From positions 156,001,501 to 156,065,500 of the forward strand of contig CM075651.1 in NCBI GenBank assembly GCA_037953625.1: 64,000 bases of DNA, in the 5' to 3' direction. A program made the translations under genes and the position numbers. The DNA is from Crotalaria pallida. Lineage: Eukaryota > Streptophyta > Magnoliopsida > Fabales > Fabaceae. Below the pieces are notes generated by a model. That model saw nothing but the letters and a program-made list of their open reading frames with translations, made no database searches and was not told the DNA's origin. This document shows, piece after piece, positions 12,531 through 23,183 of the stretch (positions are counted from its first letter, which is position 1; every line of letters starts with the position of its first letter).

Positions 12531-15500
12531 CTACAGAAGCATAGGCATGGCATCCGTGGGGAATAATGGCCTACTGCACATAACACTTTCCATGTAATAG
12601 TTAGTTGCATCCATCACAGCATATTGCATGTCCTCAGAAGGTTTCCAATGGCGTTTTCTCCTATTGATGAACCAATTGTTTATTTGCTTCAGATCCAGGC
12701 CCGTTGATTCTGCAAGTGCTTGCTTCTGAGATTCCTACATTTTCATTCAATCACATACTCAGTGACCATAAGATTATTGCATGCCCATCTAAAAGTATAG
12801 TAGTATATTTTGCATAAACCTTCTGAAATGCAAAAATCTGATGCATAAGAAAGCTTTAATTTCTTAGAAATGTGTCTGGTAGTTGGAACTGACATAGTTT
12901 TTTGTTTTTACTTATCAAGACTATACTAAATAATTTTTTAATATATGTTCCACAATATTAATAGGCAGATGTTGAATGACGAAGAAAACATTGTTCTTTT
13001 TTTGTTTGGACCATGTATACTAATTCATGTAATCATGTCAAGTCAATAAACTTATTTGTGGAGACAAAACTCTCATGAAAACTATTTAATTAATCAAATA
13101 CTACAATATTTGACTAAGTTACCGCTTTATTTAAGAAAAATACCCAAAACATTCTTCATAATTCAAATGTTACTAATTTTTTTCTCACTTAGTATATATT
13201 AAAGCTAAGGGTAAAATAATAATTAACACTATTAATTTATTCAAAAAGACAAATAAACAGTTTTTTTTTTTTTTCTTAAGTATCATCAGTCATCACCTTA
13301 TTATCAGGATAGAACTAACCGTGATATGCCTTTACCACTAAGTCAACACCTTCGGGGATAAGTAAATTAGCAAATACATGGATATATTATTGGAAGGTGT
13401 ACACAAAGTTTTCTTTTTCTTTTTTTTCCTGTAATGACCTAGATTATTACCCAATCAATGCCTCTAATAACAACCATAGTATATATATACCATTTTGCAG
13501 AACAATGTTCAAATATCTATAATTTGCAAAATAGTATGAAAGAAAAAGGTAAAACAAATATGAATATCTTTGTATCAAGATAGACATCACATTAATTAAG
13601 ACGAATTGCAAAGGGTGTAAAACTTAGTGTATGTACCGATGGATAAGGCCATTTGTAATGTTTGTTCCACCATTCTAGTAGTTGGTGGCGAGCTTCCTTA
13701 GGCAACTTGCCATTCTTTTTCTTCTTCATGAATTCCTTCTTCAGGCCTCCCAGGTATCCACTGTATTTTCTCAAAAGCTGCACTTTTAGTTCCCGGTCTT
13801 CAGCTTGTGTATCTATGTTGTTTTCATGCATATCACCCTCATTTTGTGAAGTTGATCCACTTTCACCTTTCATATTACCATAAAAAAGTCAAAGAACTAT
13901 TACCAATATATAGAAGCAATGATCGATACTAGTAGATAAATATATATATGCATGCTAATAAGTCGGTTTTAGAAATCATGAAACTCGGTTCAAGCATGAT
14001 TGCCTCTTATCAGGATATACACACAAACAAAAAAATAAATCAAGAAACTGCATGCTGCCGTGATTGCTAACAGATACATACATATTACTTATTACTTATT
14101 ACTAGAACAACAGGAATATGCTATTACTAATTATTATTCTTCTTGAGTTATATCATCGAATAAAAATGAATTATTACCTAAAGATTGGTCAATGTACATG
14201 TCAAAAGAGATTTGATTATCAATCTACGCTTGCAGCTATTATCAATTTATAGAACATTGCAAAGAGACATGCAGCTTTCTAGTAAGAAATTTCACAATTG
14301 AATATTTCTATCATGCAATCAAAATTGGATGGTAGAACAACAACCAGTTAAATTAATAAAACCAATAATGATCGAGTGACAAGTCATTCAATTTTAATTT
14401 GATCACCAGATGCTAACATGGTGTCATTAAATGACATGTCATCCAACCATTAGTTTATTAATGAATTGTTGTCCTATCATCTCAATTGTGATTGCATGAA
14501 AGTAGTATCCTTCAAAATTTAGTACGCACATGTAAATCATGAAGTTCATTATTTTCATTTCACAAATTGTTATTACAAGGGAACATTTCAAAATTCCAAC
14601 CATGGTCCATGTATATTACTCAAATGAATAAATTAATATACTCCCTCCGGTCCTTGTTATAAGTCCCCCTTTTGTGAGAGAAAGGAAACTTATAATAAGG
14701 ATCGGATGGAATATAAAATATGGACTATGATTCATGTCCCCCTAAGAGTCACCTCAGTTGATAGAGCTGCAAGACATAAAATAATGTTGAAACCAACAAG
14801 ATTCAAAATTTCAAATTAGTTGACAATATAAAATATTTGCCTAAAAGAAAATATCTCAGAATATGGCTAAATATATACTACTGCTCCCAAAGTCCCTTCA
14901 AACATTAATACGAACATACAAAAATGGGGAGAAAAGAACAAATTAACCACACAAGTATTAAAGATTTACTTGTGTTTAGAGAATCAAATTGCAGAGGGTG
15001 CAAATAAATACACAACTAAACAGATGAGACCTATGACAACAGAAGACAAGACAAGAAGTTTCCTTTTTCTTACTAAGTCCTTAAAGGACTATGACAAAGA
15101 ACCATGAATCTACATTAATAAAGTAAAGGAATTAGATATATAGAAGAAAGAAGGACTAATGCCCTTGGAAGAGATGACAACACACTGCTGGAAGTGTGAA
15201 ATAATGTGGGAAACCCAAGGTGACAAACAAAACAGAAAAATCCCTTCAAAATATATATCCAGAAAGCTGTCTTGATTATCAATCATGTTGGTCATTAGGA
15301 AGCATTGCATTGGGGTTTTGAATAAACCTTTCATCATTTGAACGATAAAGCAAATCATCATTTTCTTGATCTACCCTCAAGCAATTATCTTACCTTAAAT
15401 CTTTTTTTAAACTTTTTGACCTAATTCAAAAAACCATGGACCCATCTTGTTCACATTAATTCTTACTTTCAATGTTAACTTTAAATCAAGTTCCTTAATT

Positions 15501-16944
15501 AATCACTCAAATCACACACTGTTTAGGATGAGAAGGGTCATCTGACTAACTCTTCAAGTTCTAACTTCTTCAGAAGATAATCAAATGGACAAAAAAAAAA
15601 AAAGAGAAAGCTATATACATCACAATCATCATTTTGAGATATATAGAAACACACTTTTCCTTGGACAAATCCTTGGATGCTCTTGTTTATTAATATATAT
15701 ATTACTATGGAGGGGATGTTCAACATTGATTTTAACTTTTAAACAAGTATTTTAAAATAATCAGATGCAGTTTTTTTTTGGGTATAATTGCACCTTCAGC
15801 AATGTGGTTATCATTACCCTACCAATTATAATATTTTAATATACATACCAATTAAGCTTTGAAGGACATTGCATCTAAAGACGATCTATGGGCTGTAACC
15901 AGAAAGGTGATCCATTCAAGGCTATCATTTCCACAAAGGGCTTAAAGACAACGAAGCGCATGAAGGAATACTACTAATCTATGAATAGAAAATAAAACCA
16001 TGATCCATCTACTTAATTATTTAGCATCTCTAACCAAAAGCCTTTCCACATAGAGTTCATTTCCAAGGATCTATGACTGTGCCATGTTGCACTCCTCCAC
16101 AAAAGAATAATTGCTCCAAAGCAAAGCCAGATCAGATGTAGGTGTAGGAACAAATAATAATGCATGATTAAAGGGAAATCACCAAAGTCTGTTGAAACTT
16201 GTAGAGCCTTGAGCTGAGACTCAACTGTTGAAAAGAAAAGCATGGCTTCTTTGAAGGGTTTTGAGAGCTCTTGCTCATACTTGATAAGCATCTCACAGTA
16301 TGCCTCCATGAACTGATCCAGTGATGGATCTTCACCAATGGAACCACTCCCTGTCCTGTTATAGTTATTAGATCCTTGATGATGTGATGATTCACATTTG
16401 GCACATATCTCCTCTAACCTAGCCACCACTTCAGGAGGTGCTCCAACCTACAAAGCATCATGAAAATTACATAAAACCTCAACAAAAACAAAAGAAAAAA
16501 AGAGTGATATATATAAGTATATAACAATAAAATGAAGTTGATCTTAACTCTAAAAGAGACAAAAGCATGGTTTAATTTGAAGAATAGTTGAGGGCTTTAG
16601 CTTACAAAAGTGAATGAAAAGGAAAAAGATATGAATGCGGGTTAGTATGATGAGTTAGTAAGAGTTTTGATCACCTTGAGGCAATTGAGGTAAGAGGACA
16701 AGAGACGAGGGAAGAGAGGGTGTGCCATGATTTTATCTCTAACAGTGCAACAACTACTGTTGTTGTTTGTGGTGGTGGTGGTGTGGTCTTGCTGGGTAGT
16801 GTAGTTATGACCTTGAAAACCAGAGTTGTTGTTGTTGTTGTTGGTAAGAGGCAGAGAAAGAAACTTCCTACTATTAGTTTCAATGTCCATCATGTCCATT
16901 GAAGAAGAAAGCTCACTGCAACTGTTCCCTTGAAACCCTATCAT
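12531..16944 (-). CDS. STM: Class I KNOX homeodomain transcription factor, STM-like
   Basis: Four exons on the minus strand, 16675-16944, 16183-16447, 13637-13866 and 12531-12734, keep frame and encode 322 residues. Domains in order: KNOX1 at about 68-110 (DKIMAHPLFPRLLSSYLNC then VGAPPEVVARLEE); KNOX2 at about 127-172 (GEDPSLDQFMEAYCEMLIKY); ELK at about 197-218 (ELKVQLLRKYSGYLGGLKKE); and a TALE homeodomain at about 219-282 containing KWPYPS and WFIN. The N-terminus has Asn and Thr runs. This is a nuclear DNA-binding regulator that maintains shoot meristems in partnership with BELL proteins. KNOX2 wording matches SHOOT MERISTEMLESS better than KNAT1 or KNAT2/6, so the STM clade is favoured. 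The 2.3-kb second intron is usual for KNOX genes. The homeodomain reads WFINRRKRHW where most KNOX proteins have Q after N. Whether this is the main STM orthologue or a legume paralogue is not settled. Confidence 0.92.
14311..14499. mobile_element. Inverted-repeat MITE in KNOX intron 2
   Basis: The left end TCATGCAATCAAAATTGGAT is mirrored on the right by CTCAATTGTGATTGCATGA. The imperfect pairing extends about 80 bases inward on each side (GAACAACAACCAG against TTGTTGTCC). About 190 bp, non-coding. The target duplication is unclear. Confidence 0.6.
14641..14711. mobile_element. Very short Stowaway-like MITE in KNOX intron 2
   Basis: CTCCCTCCGGTCCTTGTTAT at the left is the inverse of ATAATAAGGATCGGATGGA at the right, with TA flanks. 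Only about 71 bp, so it is almost all terminal repeat and could fold into one hairpin. Confidence 0.75.
14733..14830 (+). repeat. Possible tRNA-derived SINE remnant
   Basis: CTCAGTTGATAGAGCTG resembles a tRNA A-box and D-arm, and AAGATTCAAAATT some 40 bases later resembles a degenerate B-box. No tail or duplication was found. It lies in KNOX intron 2. Weak support. Confidence 0.3.
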
Positions 16945-17620
16945 ACATTCAATTCAAACTTCTTTTTCTGTGGTTTCTGTTCTTTCGATTCTCTCTCTAT
17001 CTATCTCACACATAATAATGTAATAATGTAATAAAAAAAAATAAAAACGACATAGTATTATGGCATTTAGATAACTAGTCCCCACAGGTTACTGTTTCTC
17101 AAAAAGAGGGGTACTGCAAATAAATAATTGTGCAGAGAGCACTCCCGAAATTGAAGCTAAAAATAAAAATGAGAGTGCTTTTTATTTGTAGAAAGAAAAA
17201 TCCAAAGAGGCTAAAGGGTGGTACTATATATGTATGTGGTGTCTTCTCTTCTTCTCTATAGACTGTAAAAGGTGGGTGGAATCAGATTCACTACTATACT
17301 CAGACAGAGTTATCCTTCTTCTTCTTCCATTGGAAATGGGATAATAGAAGTCTTTGCTTTTATTACTTGCTTCTTCTGTACATGAACACTGTAGTTTGCT
17401 TTAATTTGTTTCAATCTGATCTCACTCTCTTTCTTACACATGAACTACAGAGATAGTAGCAGTTTGTGAGTGATAAATGCAGGTGGAGACAGAGTGGGTT
17501 AACGTGTGTTTGTATGTCTCTGCAACTTAACTGAGAGTTTTCCTTCCCAATGAATCTCTCTCACCTCCTCTTACCGTAGGTACTACTGTTGTAGAGTACG
17601 TACTAGATTTTAATAATGTA
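16945..17620 (-). promoter_or_regulatory. KNOX gene promoter and 5'UTR region
   Basis: The sequence directly upstream of the KNOX start is rich in CT/GA tracts (TTCTTCTTCTTCC and TCTCTATCTATCTC) and then becomes AT-rich intergenic DNA. This is where the leader and core promoter must lie. No specific element such as the KNOX K-box could be placed by eye. Confidence 0.4.
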
Positions 17621-19414
17621 TGTTACTCCCTACCTTTATGAGGTAAGTTAACCAAATTCAACTCCAAAATATCAATACTAAAAATTACTTTTGTCACAAC
17701 ATGATTTTGAAACCAAAATTTATTTTCTTACTCGTAACCAAAAATGCTATTCTTCAATTTCATAACAATGCTAAAAATTGGTTCTTATTTTTTTACGAAA
17801 AAAGTTAAAATAATTAATAATAAATTTAGAAATTGTAATTTTAAATATTATTGATTGATCAATACAAAATATGTTAAATTAATTATTTAATCATTTATTG
17901 ATATATTAAATAAATTATAAAATGCATTTTTTCTTAATTTTTTTATCATTATTTAACTTGAAAGTCGGAGCAAGTAGTATTTTTATATTTACATGAGGTC
18001 TCATTTAGGAAATTACTCTTTGTTTTAAAGTAAGATTTTTTGATAATTTTTATTTATCTTATTTATTATTTTAATCCAATTTGTAATGATACAGAGTATT
18101 TAATTTGTTTGGTTGTCAATGCAAATTATAATTTTATGTTATATTTTTGAAAAAATTATCAAAATTTAACATCTCCCACGTAGGTGTTTTAGATTATTTT
18201 TTTAGACTTATGTAATTTTCATATTCAACCTTTTTCACTACAACATTAACTACACCCTTTGTTTTCAAATATAATTAAAAAAAACATATTTTTCTTGGTT
18301 TAAAATATAAGCGAAAATAACTAACCTTCTTAAATTTTGTTTCACTCATAATACTACTTTCCTAAAACATACCTAGAAAATTGTTATCTCATTTCATTTT
18401 TGTTTCATTTTCAATACTACTTTTCTAAAATACCTCTATTTTTTTTATAAATTTGAGAAAATTAAATATATTCAACTGACTTCCTTAATTAGTACTCCAT
18501 CCTGTCCTTATTATAGGACATACTTAACCGATTTACACATATCAAGGAGAGTGGTTAGTTTTGTGAATTCTATAAAAATATATTGTAATAACATTACAAT
18601 TTTATCTCCTTCACTTTACTTGGAAAATTCACATTCATTAATGAACAACTAAAAAACATAGTTAGCCAAAAGATTTAATAAGGGCAAAAAAGAGAAAAAA
18701 TAATTAATGATGCAAAGAAAATATAAAAAGCCCTACATATAGGACCAAAGGGAGTATGATTTTAGTTTTTTTCTTATATTCTAAATTGAACAGAATACTC
18801 GTTATCACTCCAAACTCTTTTTTGTTACTTAGTAAAAATAATCTTATTTACACTATTCAAATAAAATAGATCATGTTAAATTCTTTTTTTAATTAAGAAA
18901 CTCAAACAGATAATAATTACAAAGAAAAATCATTGTAATATAATTTTATCTGTTATGCCAAACACGTACTTAGAAGTTAGAATGAAAAAAAATCATAGTT
19001 ACCCCATCCTCCTAAATATTTTAGTATAATTTTTTAAGGATGTTTTTTTATTATTTTTATTTTTATGAAAATTAAAGAAATTAGTTAAGATAGGTAGTAC
19101 TAATATTTTTTTTTCCAAAATTAGAGATGTATTTCTAAATTTGTCCTTTGCATAGGTATATGTGTTATTATTAGGTGGAGAGATTCTTAAGTGAAAAATG
19201 GTAAAATTTTGGATTAAATATTTTGATGATAAAAAATAGGATAAAAGTATATATACTCTCTCTTATCAAATAGTATAAAAAAAATAATTTCGCACTACTT
19301 ATTTAAAAAGATAATTTAGTAAGTTTAATTTTTTCAAATTCATAAACAATAAATTACTTTAGAAAATTTGTATTAAAAATAAAACAAAAAATTAAATGAT
19401 ATAACAATTTTATA
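17621..19414. other. AT-rich intergenic DNA with MITEs
   Basis: No gene is supported. The stretch is strongly AT-rich with poly-T runs. One clear Stowaway-like MITE lies at 18495-18754, listed separately. Confidence 0.6.
18495..18754. mobile_element. Stowaway-like MITE
   Basis: The left terminus CTCCATCCTGTCCTTATTAT is the imperfect inverse of the right ACATATAGGACCAAAGGGAG, with TA on both sides. It is of the same general type as 8213-8507. Confidence 0.8.
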
Positions 19415-19595
19415 CTCCCTCCGTTTTATATACGGTGTTCATATAGTTTTTGTCTCATGTTTCATATGTACTGTTCTTTTACAAAACTCAATACATAATT
19501 CATGCTATTTTTCCCAGCCCATCCTATTTATCACAATATCTTTTCCACTTCTAATATCTTTCTCTCTCTTTTTTAATGATTGTATAGGGACATTA

Positions 19596-21043
19596 TGTTG
19601 GAAACCAACAAGCGGCCTAACAATTTAGTAGAGGGGGTGTGAATAGTAAATTGAAGTAACGATACTAATTTTTCGAATGTAATTGATAATAACAAATTAC
19701 GTGCTTACTGTTTTAAAACAAAAATAATTTTCTGTCCAAAAATGAATGAACTACTCGATTAGTTGATGGACTACTCGAGTAGTGCGTGTCAATTCAGACA
19801 GATAACAGAGTTTTCAAAAGCTGGGTTTTGCTAACACAAAGCCAAGAAACAGAAGCGGATGATTTGCTATCTTAAGGTTCTGAAGAAAGATTAAATAACA
19901 GAAATAAACGAAAGCAGTAAAAGATAGACACAGGGAATTATTATACTGGTTCACTCTCTACCCACTTGAGAGCTACGTCCAGTCCCCCCTAAACCTTAGG
20001 GAGTGTCTACTAAAAATCAATTAAATTGGATACAAACAGGATTAATTAGTGAACCTCACTCAATCTAATCCTAACCCTTCAAGAGTGTACCAAACTCTTG
20101 AACTTTACCCCAATTTCAATTGATTCTCTGTTGAAGAACCTCTTCAACCTTCCACAAAAAGAGCTTCTTAAAACCTTCAAGAACACCTTCTCCCTTTAGC
20201 AATAGAGCCTCTTGAAACCTTCAAGTGCTCCTTCCTTTCTTCAATGGAGTAATCAGATCATAGTGAAGCGGCTCCAACCAATCTCAATTGACAATGAAAA
20301 AAAAAGCTAGAATACTAGAAAGAGATTGATTCTTAGAAAGGGATTGGATCAAAGGTTTTTTTTGGGTGCAATGTTTGAAAACGTTTTTGCTCAAGATCCC
20401 CCCTCGCTCTTGTTGAAGAGGTAATCATTATATTGAGTTTTCAAATCGCCAGAATCAGGGAGGAGCCTTAGACAACTAATTAGGAAAGATTCTCCCTTGA
20501 TTGCCTCTTCAACAGCCATATTAGAATTAAAATACTGACAGATCTGATACGTACTACTCGAGTAGTTGGAGCACTACTCGAGTAGTGAGAAAATTTGTGG
20601 ACTCACTGTTTCTCAAGCTACTCGATTAGTTCAGCAACTAATCGATTAGTTTGAGAACTAATCAATTAGTCAACAGACTACTCGAGTAGTTTGTGGAGAC
20701 AGTGAGCAGACTGATTTTCATCAATGCAGACTACTCGAGTAGTGCACCAACTACTCGAGTAGCTATTGCTACTTTTATAAAAATTAAAGACCAGAAATGA
20801 TTTTCCAAAGCACCTAGTCCCTTTCTAAGCTTTTTCACTATTTTAGCTCAACTAGTATTCATGCCAACTAACTCATAATCACTTGAGTAATCAACCTAAG
20901 TCTACCACCCACACTCAACATAAATAAAAAATATTACAAGGGAGCGGGAAATGGAAAACTTCTAAATGGTTGTTGTTGCTTTGTCTTCATCAAGGACAAC
21001 TTGTTGATTTATTTGTCTTCATCAAAACCTTTTTGATTCTACA
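19596..21043 (-). repeat. 3' LTR of the retrotransposon
   Basis: 1,448 bp, nearly identical to 23184-24630. It contains ten copies of a 14-bp palindrome related to ACTACTCGAGTAGT: two at 19750 and 19770, and eight between 20553 and 20763. Two of these copies depart from the perfect palindrome: the one at 20657 carries CAATT in place of CGATT, and the one at 20750 ends in C. Confidence 0.95.
20553..20763. repeat. Array of 14-bp palindromes, 20-bp phased
   Basis: Copies start at 20553, 20573, 20617, 20637, 20657, 20677, 20730 and 20750. The consensus is ACTA(C/A)TCGA(G/T)TAGT, forming either a CTCGAG- or an ATCGAT-centred palindrome. Five of the seven start-to-start distances are exactly 20 bp. 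The sister LTR has the same layout at 24140-24350. In element orientation the array lies in the first third of the LTR, that is, in U3. Confidence 0.9.
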
Positions 21044-21385
21044 ATCTCCCCCTTTTTGATGATGACAAATCCTTGATAATATCAACCTTGTTGTTTTGGC
21101 ATAAACTCCCCCTGACTTTATGCAACAACAGAAACCTGCACAACATAAACAACAACACCATTTCTCCCCCTTTTGGCATGATCAAAAAGGAGCCTAAATT
21201 AAGAGCAATATGCCAAAGGAAGAACATAATAACACTTTGTTGGATTATGAGCAATGATGACACTTGTTGATTTATAGCCCGAAAAGAAAACTTTTCTCCC
21301 CCTAAAACAAATATACTTATGAAGAGGCAATTTAAAAAAAAAAACATTTAAGCACATAGCCCTTCAAAAGTACCTGAAAAAAAAT
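21044..21385 (-). other. Post-gag non-coding segment with repeated polypurine tracts
   Basis: Between the gag stop and the 3' LTR there is no coding sequence. Minus-strand purine tracts of the AAAGGGGGAGA type occur at the LTR border (21044-21057) and again near 21106, 21165 and 21295. The border copy is the likely plus-strand primer. The others are repeats of the same motif in a region that in full-length relatives lies downstream of pol. Confidence 0.75.
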
Positions 21386-23116
21386 TTAAGTTTTGCTTGA
21401 GGGTACCCAAATTGTTTTGGGCTTATCGGGATTTTCATCTTTCACAATCCAAACATAATAACCGTTAGGCACACCATGAGATTTAATTCTACAAATATTT
21501 GAGGTGTGTCCATGAATGCCACAATAAAAGCAAGTTGGCTTTTTAGAATAATTAACATTTGAAAAAGAACCAACTTTTCTAAAATTCTTTTTATTGGCAT
21601 TCATGTATCCTAAGTCGGTTTTATTTGTATTGTTCCTTTGATTTTCAAGAAGTTGATTTAATCTTTGATCACTTCTTGATAAAGTTGCAATGGTGTTTTT
21701 CAAATTTGTAACTTCGTGTTCATGACTTTTGCAACTTTCACAAGAAGGGATTTCTTGAATTTTCAAAGAATCAATACTTTGTTGTAGTGCTTCATTTTTA
21801 CTATTTAGCTCATCAATGCATTTTTCTAAATTCAAGACTTGCTCTTTATATTTCAAAATAGCTCTTTTTCCTTTGTCATTTGATTTAGCAAGTTTCTTGA
21901 ATTCTTTATGCATTTCAACATAAGCATTATATAATTCTTCATAATCATGAGACTCAGATTCGGAATCGGAATTTACCTCGGTTCCTTGCTTACTTGAAGT
22001 GAAACTTGATGATGCGCCTTCATCAAATCTACTCGCCAAGCAAAGATTGGCTTCTTCCTCATCACTTGATGTGCTTGAGCTTGTCTCTTTGTTTTCATCC
22101 GGTGCATCCCACACTATGTAGGCTCTTTTGCCCTTTTTCTTTTCATCTTTATGTCTCTTAAGATACTCAGGACAATGAGGTCTTATGTGACCTCTCTTAC
22201 CACATTCATGATATTTAATTTTATCTTTTGAAGAACAATTTCTATGGTAGGAGTCCTTAGGTTCCTTTGTTCTTTTTAAATCATTTTTATTTTTAAAACA
22301 TTTACGGAACCTCTTTGCTAGTTTTTGAAAACTTTCATAATCTAAACTAGATTCGGAGTCATTACTAGAGCTAGAGGAATCATCACATACCTTAGTTGAT
22401 TTTGTGGTGGTCTTTAGTGCGATTCCCTTATTTTTCTTATCCAACTCCTCATGCAAAGTAAGACGGCCTAGCTCCATCTCATGCTCTTGAAGCTTTCCAA
22501 AGAGGGTTGCAAGATCCAAGGTGTCTAAATCCTTTGACTCCATGATAGCTGTGACCTTGGGTTGCCATTCCCTGCTTAAACATCTCAATACTTTGTTAAT
22601 AACTTCAGAATTAAGAAATGTTTTACCAAGCGCAATGAGATGATTTATGATATGAGTAAATCGCTTTTGCATGTCATTAACTAACTCATTAGGGAGCATG
22701 CGAAATAACTCATATTCATGCATTAATGTATTTAATCTAGCCCTTCTAACCTCGCTTGTCCCTTCATGAGTAAGTTGTAGAACGTCCCACATTTGTTTCG
22801 CATTTTTACAATGTGAAACTCTGAAGAACTCATCAAAAGACAAGGCGGACGTGATGATGTTTTTAGCTTTCAAATCATAGGAAACTTTCTTTTTGTCATC
22901 ATCATTCCAACTTGCCCTAGGAATTTCTACAACTTCATCATTCATTTTTCTTTTAGGTATATAGGGACCATTTTCAATTGCATTCCAAACATCAATATCA
23001 ATCGCTTCAATAAATATTTTCATTCTGGCTTTCCAATAAGCATATCCTTCACCATTAAACAGTGGAGGACGGTTTATTGAAGAGCCTTACCCTCCAAAAG
23101 GATTGTTAGAGCCCAT
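21386..23116 (-). pseudogene. Retrotransposon gag polyprotein with stop at codon 10
   Basis: From the ATG at 23114-23116 the reading frame codes the usual Copia gag opening (MGSNNPFGG), but codon 10 is TAA (23087-23089). The frame then stays open to 21386, and the first downstream ATG (23021-23023) opens a 545-residue frame. Features in that part: a UBN2/gag core with CKNAKQMWDVLQLTHEGTSE near residue 75; a Lys/Ser/acidic linker; a first CCHC knuckle whose leading Cys is Tyr (YHECGKRGHIRPHC); a coiled-coil-like Leu/Lys/Glu region; and a second, intact knuckle CFYCGIHGHTSNIC near the C-terminus. No protease or polymerase follows. Translation from the internal ATG would lose about 31 N-terminal residues; whether that is functional is unknown. 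Confidence 0.85.
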
Positions 23117-23169
23117 GGTTTCCTTAAGGATCTTTTCGAAAAAGTTTTTACACTCGATCTTTCGACCGA

Positions 23170-23181
23170 GCTCTGATACCA
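23170..23181 (-). promoter_or_regulatory. Primer-binding site (initiator Met-tRNA)
   Basis: Minus strand TGGTATCAGAGC, the standard plant retrotransposon primer site complementary to the 3' end of initiator Met-tRNA, lies two bases inside the 5' LTR. It fixes the element orientation. Confidence 0.95.
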
Positions 23182-23183
23182 CT

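Noticed and set aside
20553..20763. Palindrome array as a CRISPR-like array
   Set aside because: The repeats are short and palindromic, the spacers are 6 bases in the phased pairs, and the array is duplicated in both LTRs of a plant retrotransposon.
21039..21347. 102-codon minus-strand frame after gag as a possible extra retroelement gene
   Set aside because: It runs into the polypurine tract and has no protease, polymerase or envelope-like features.
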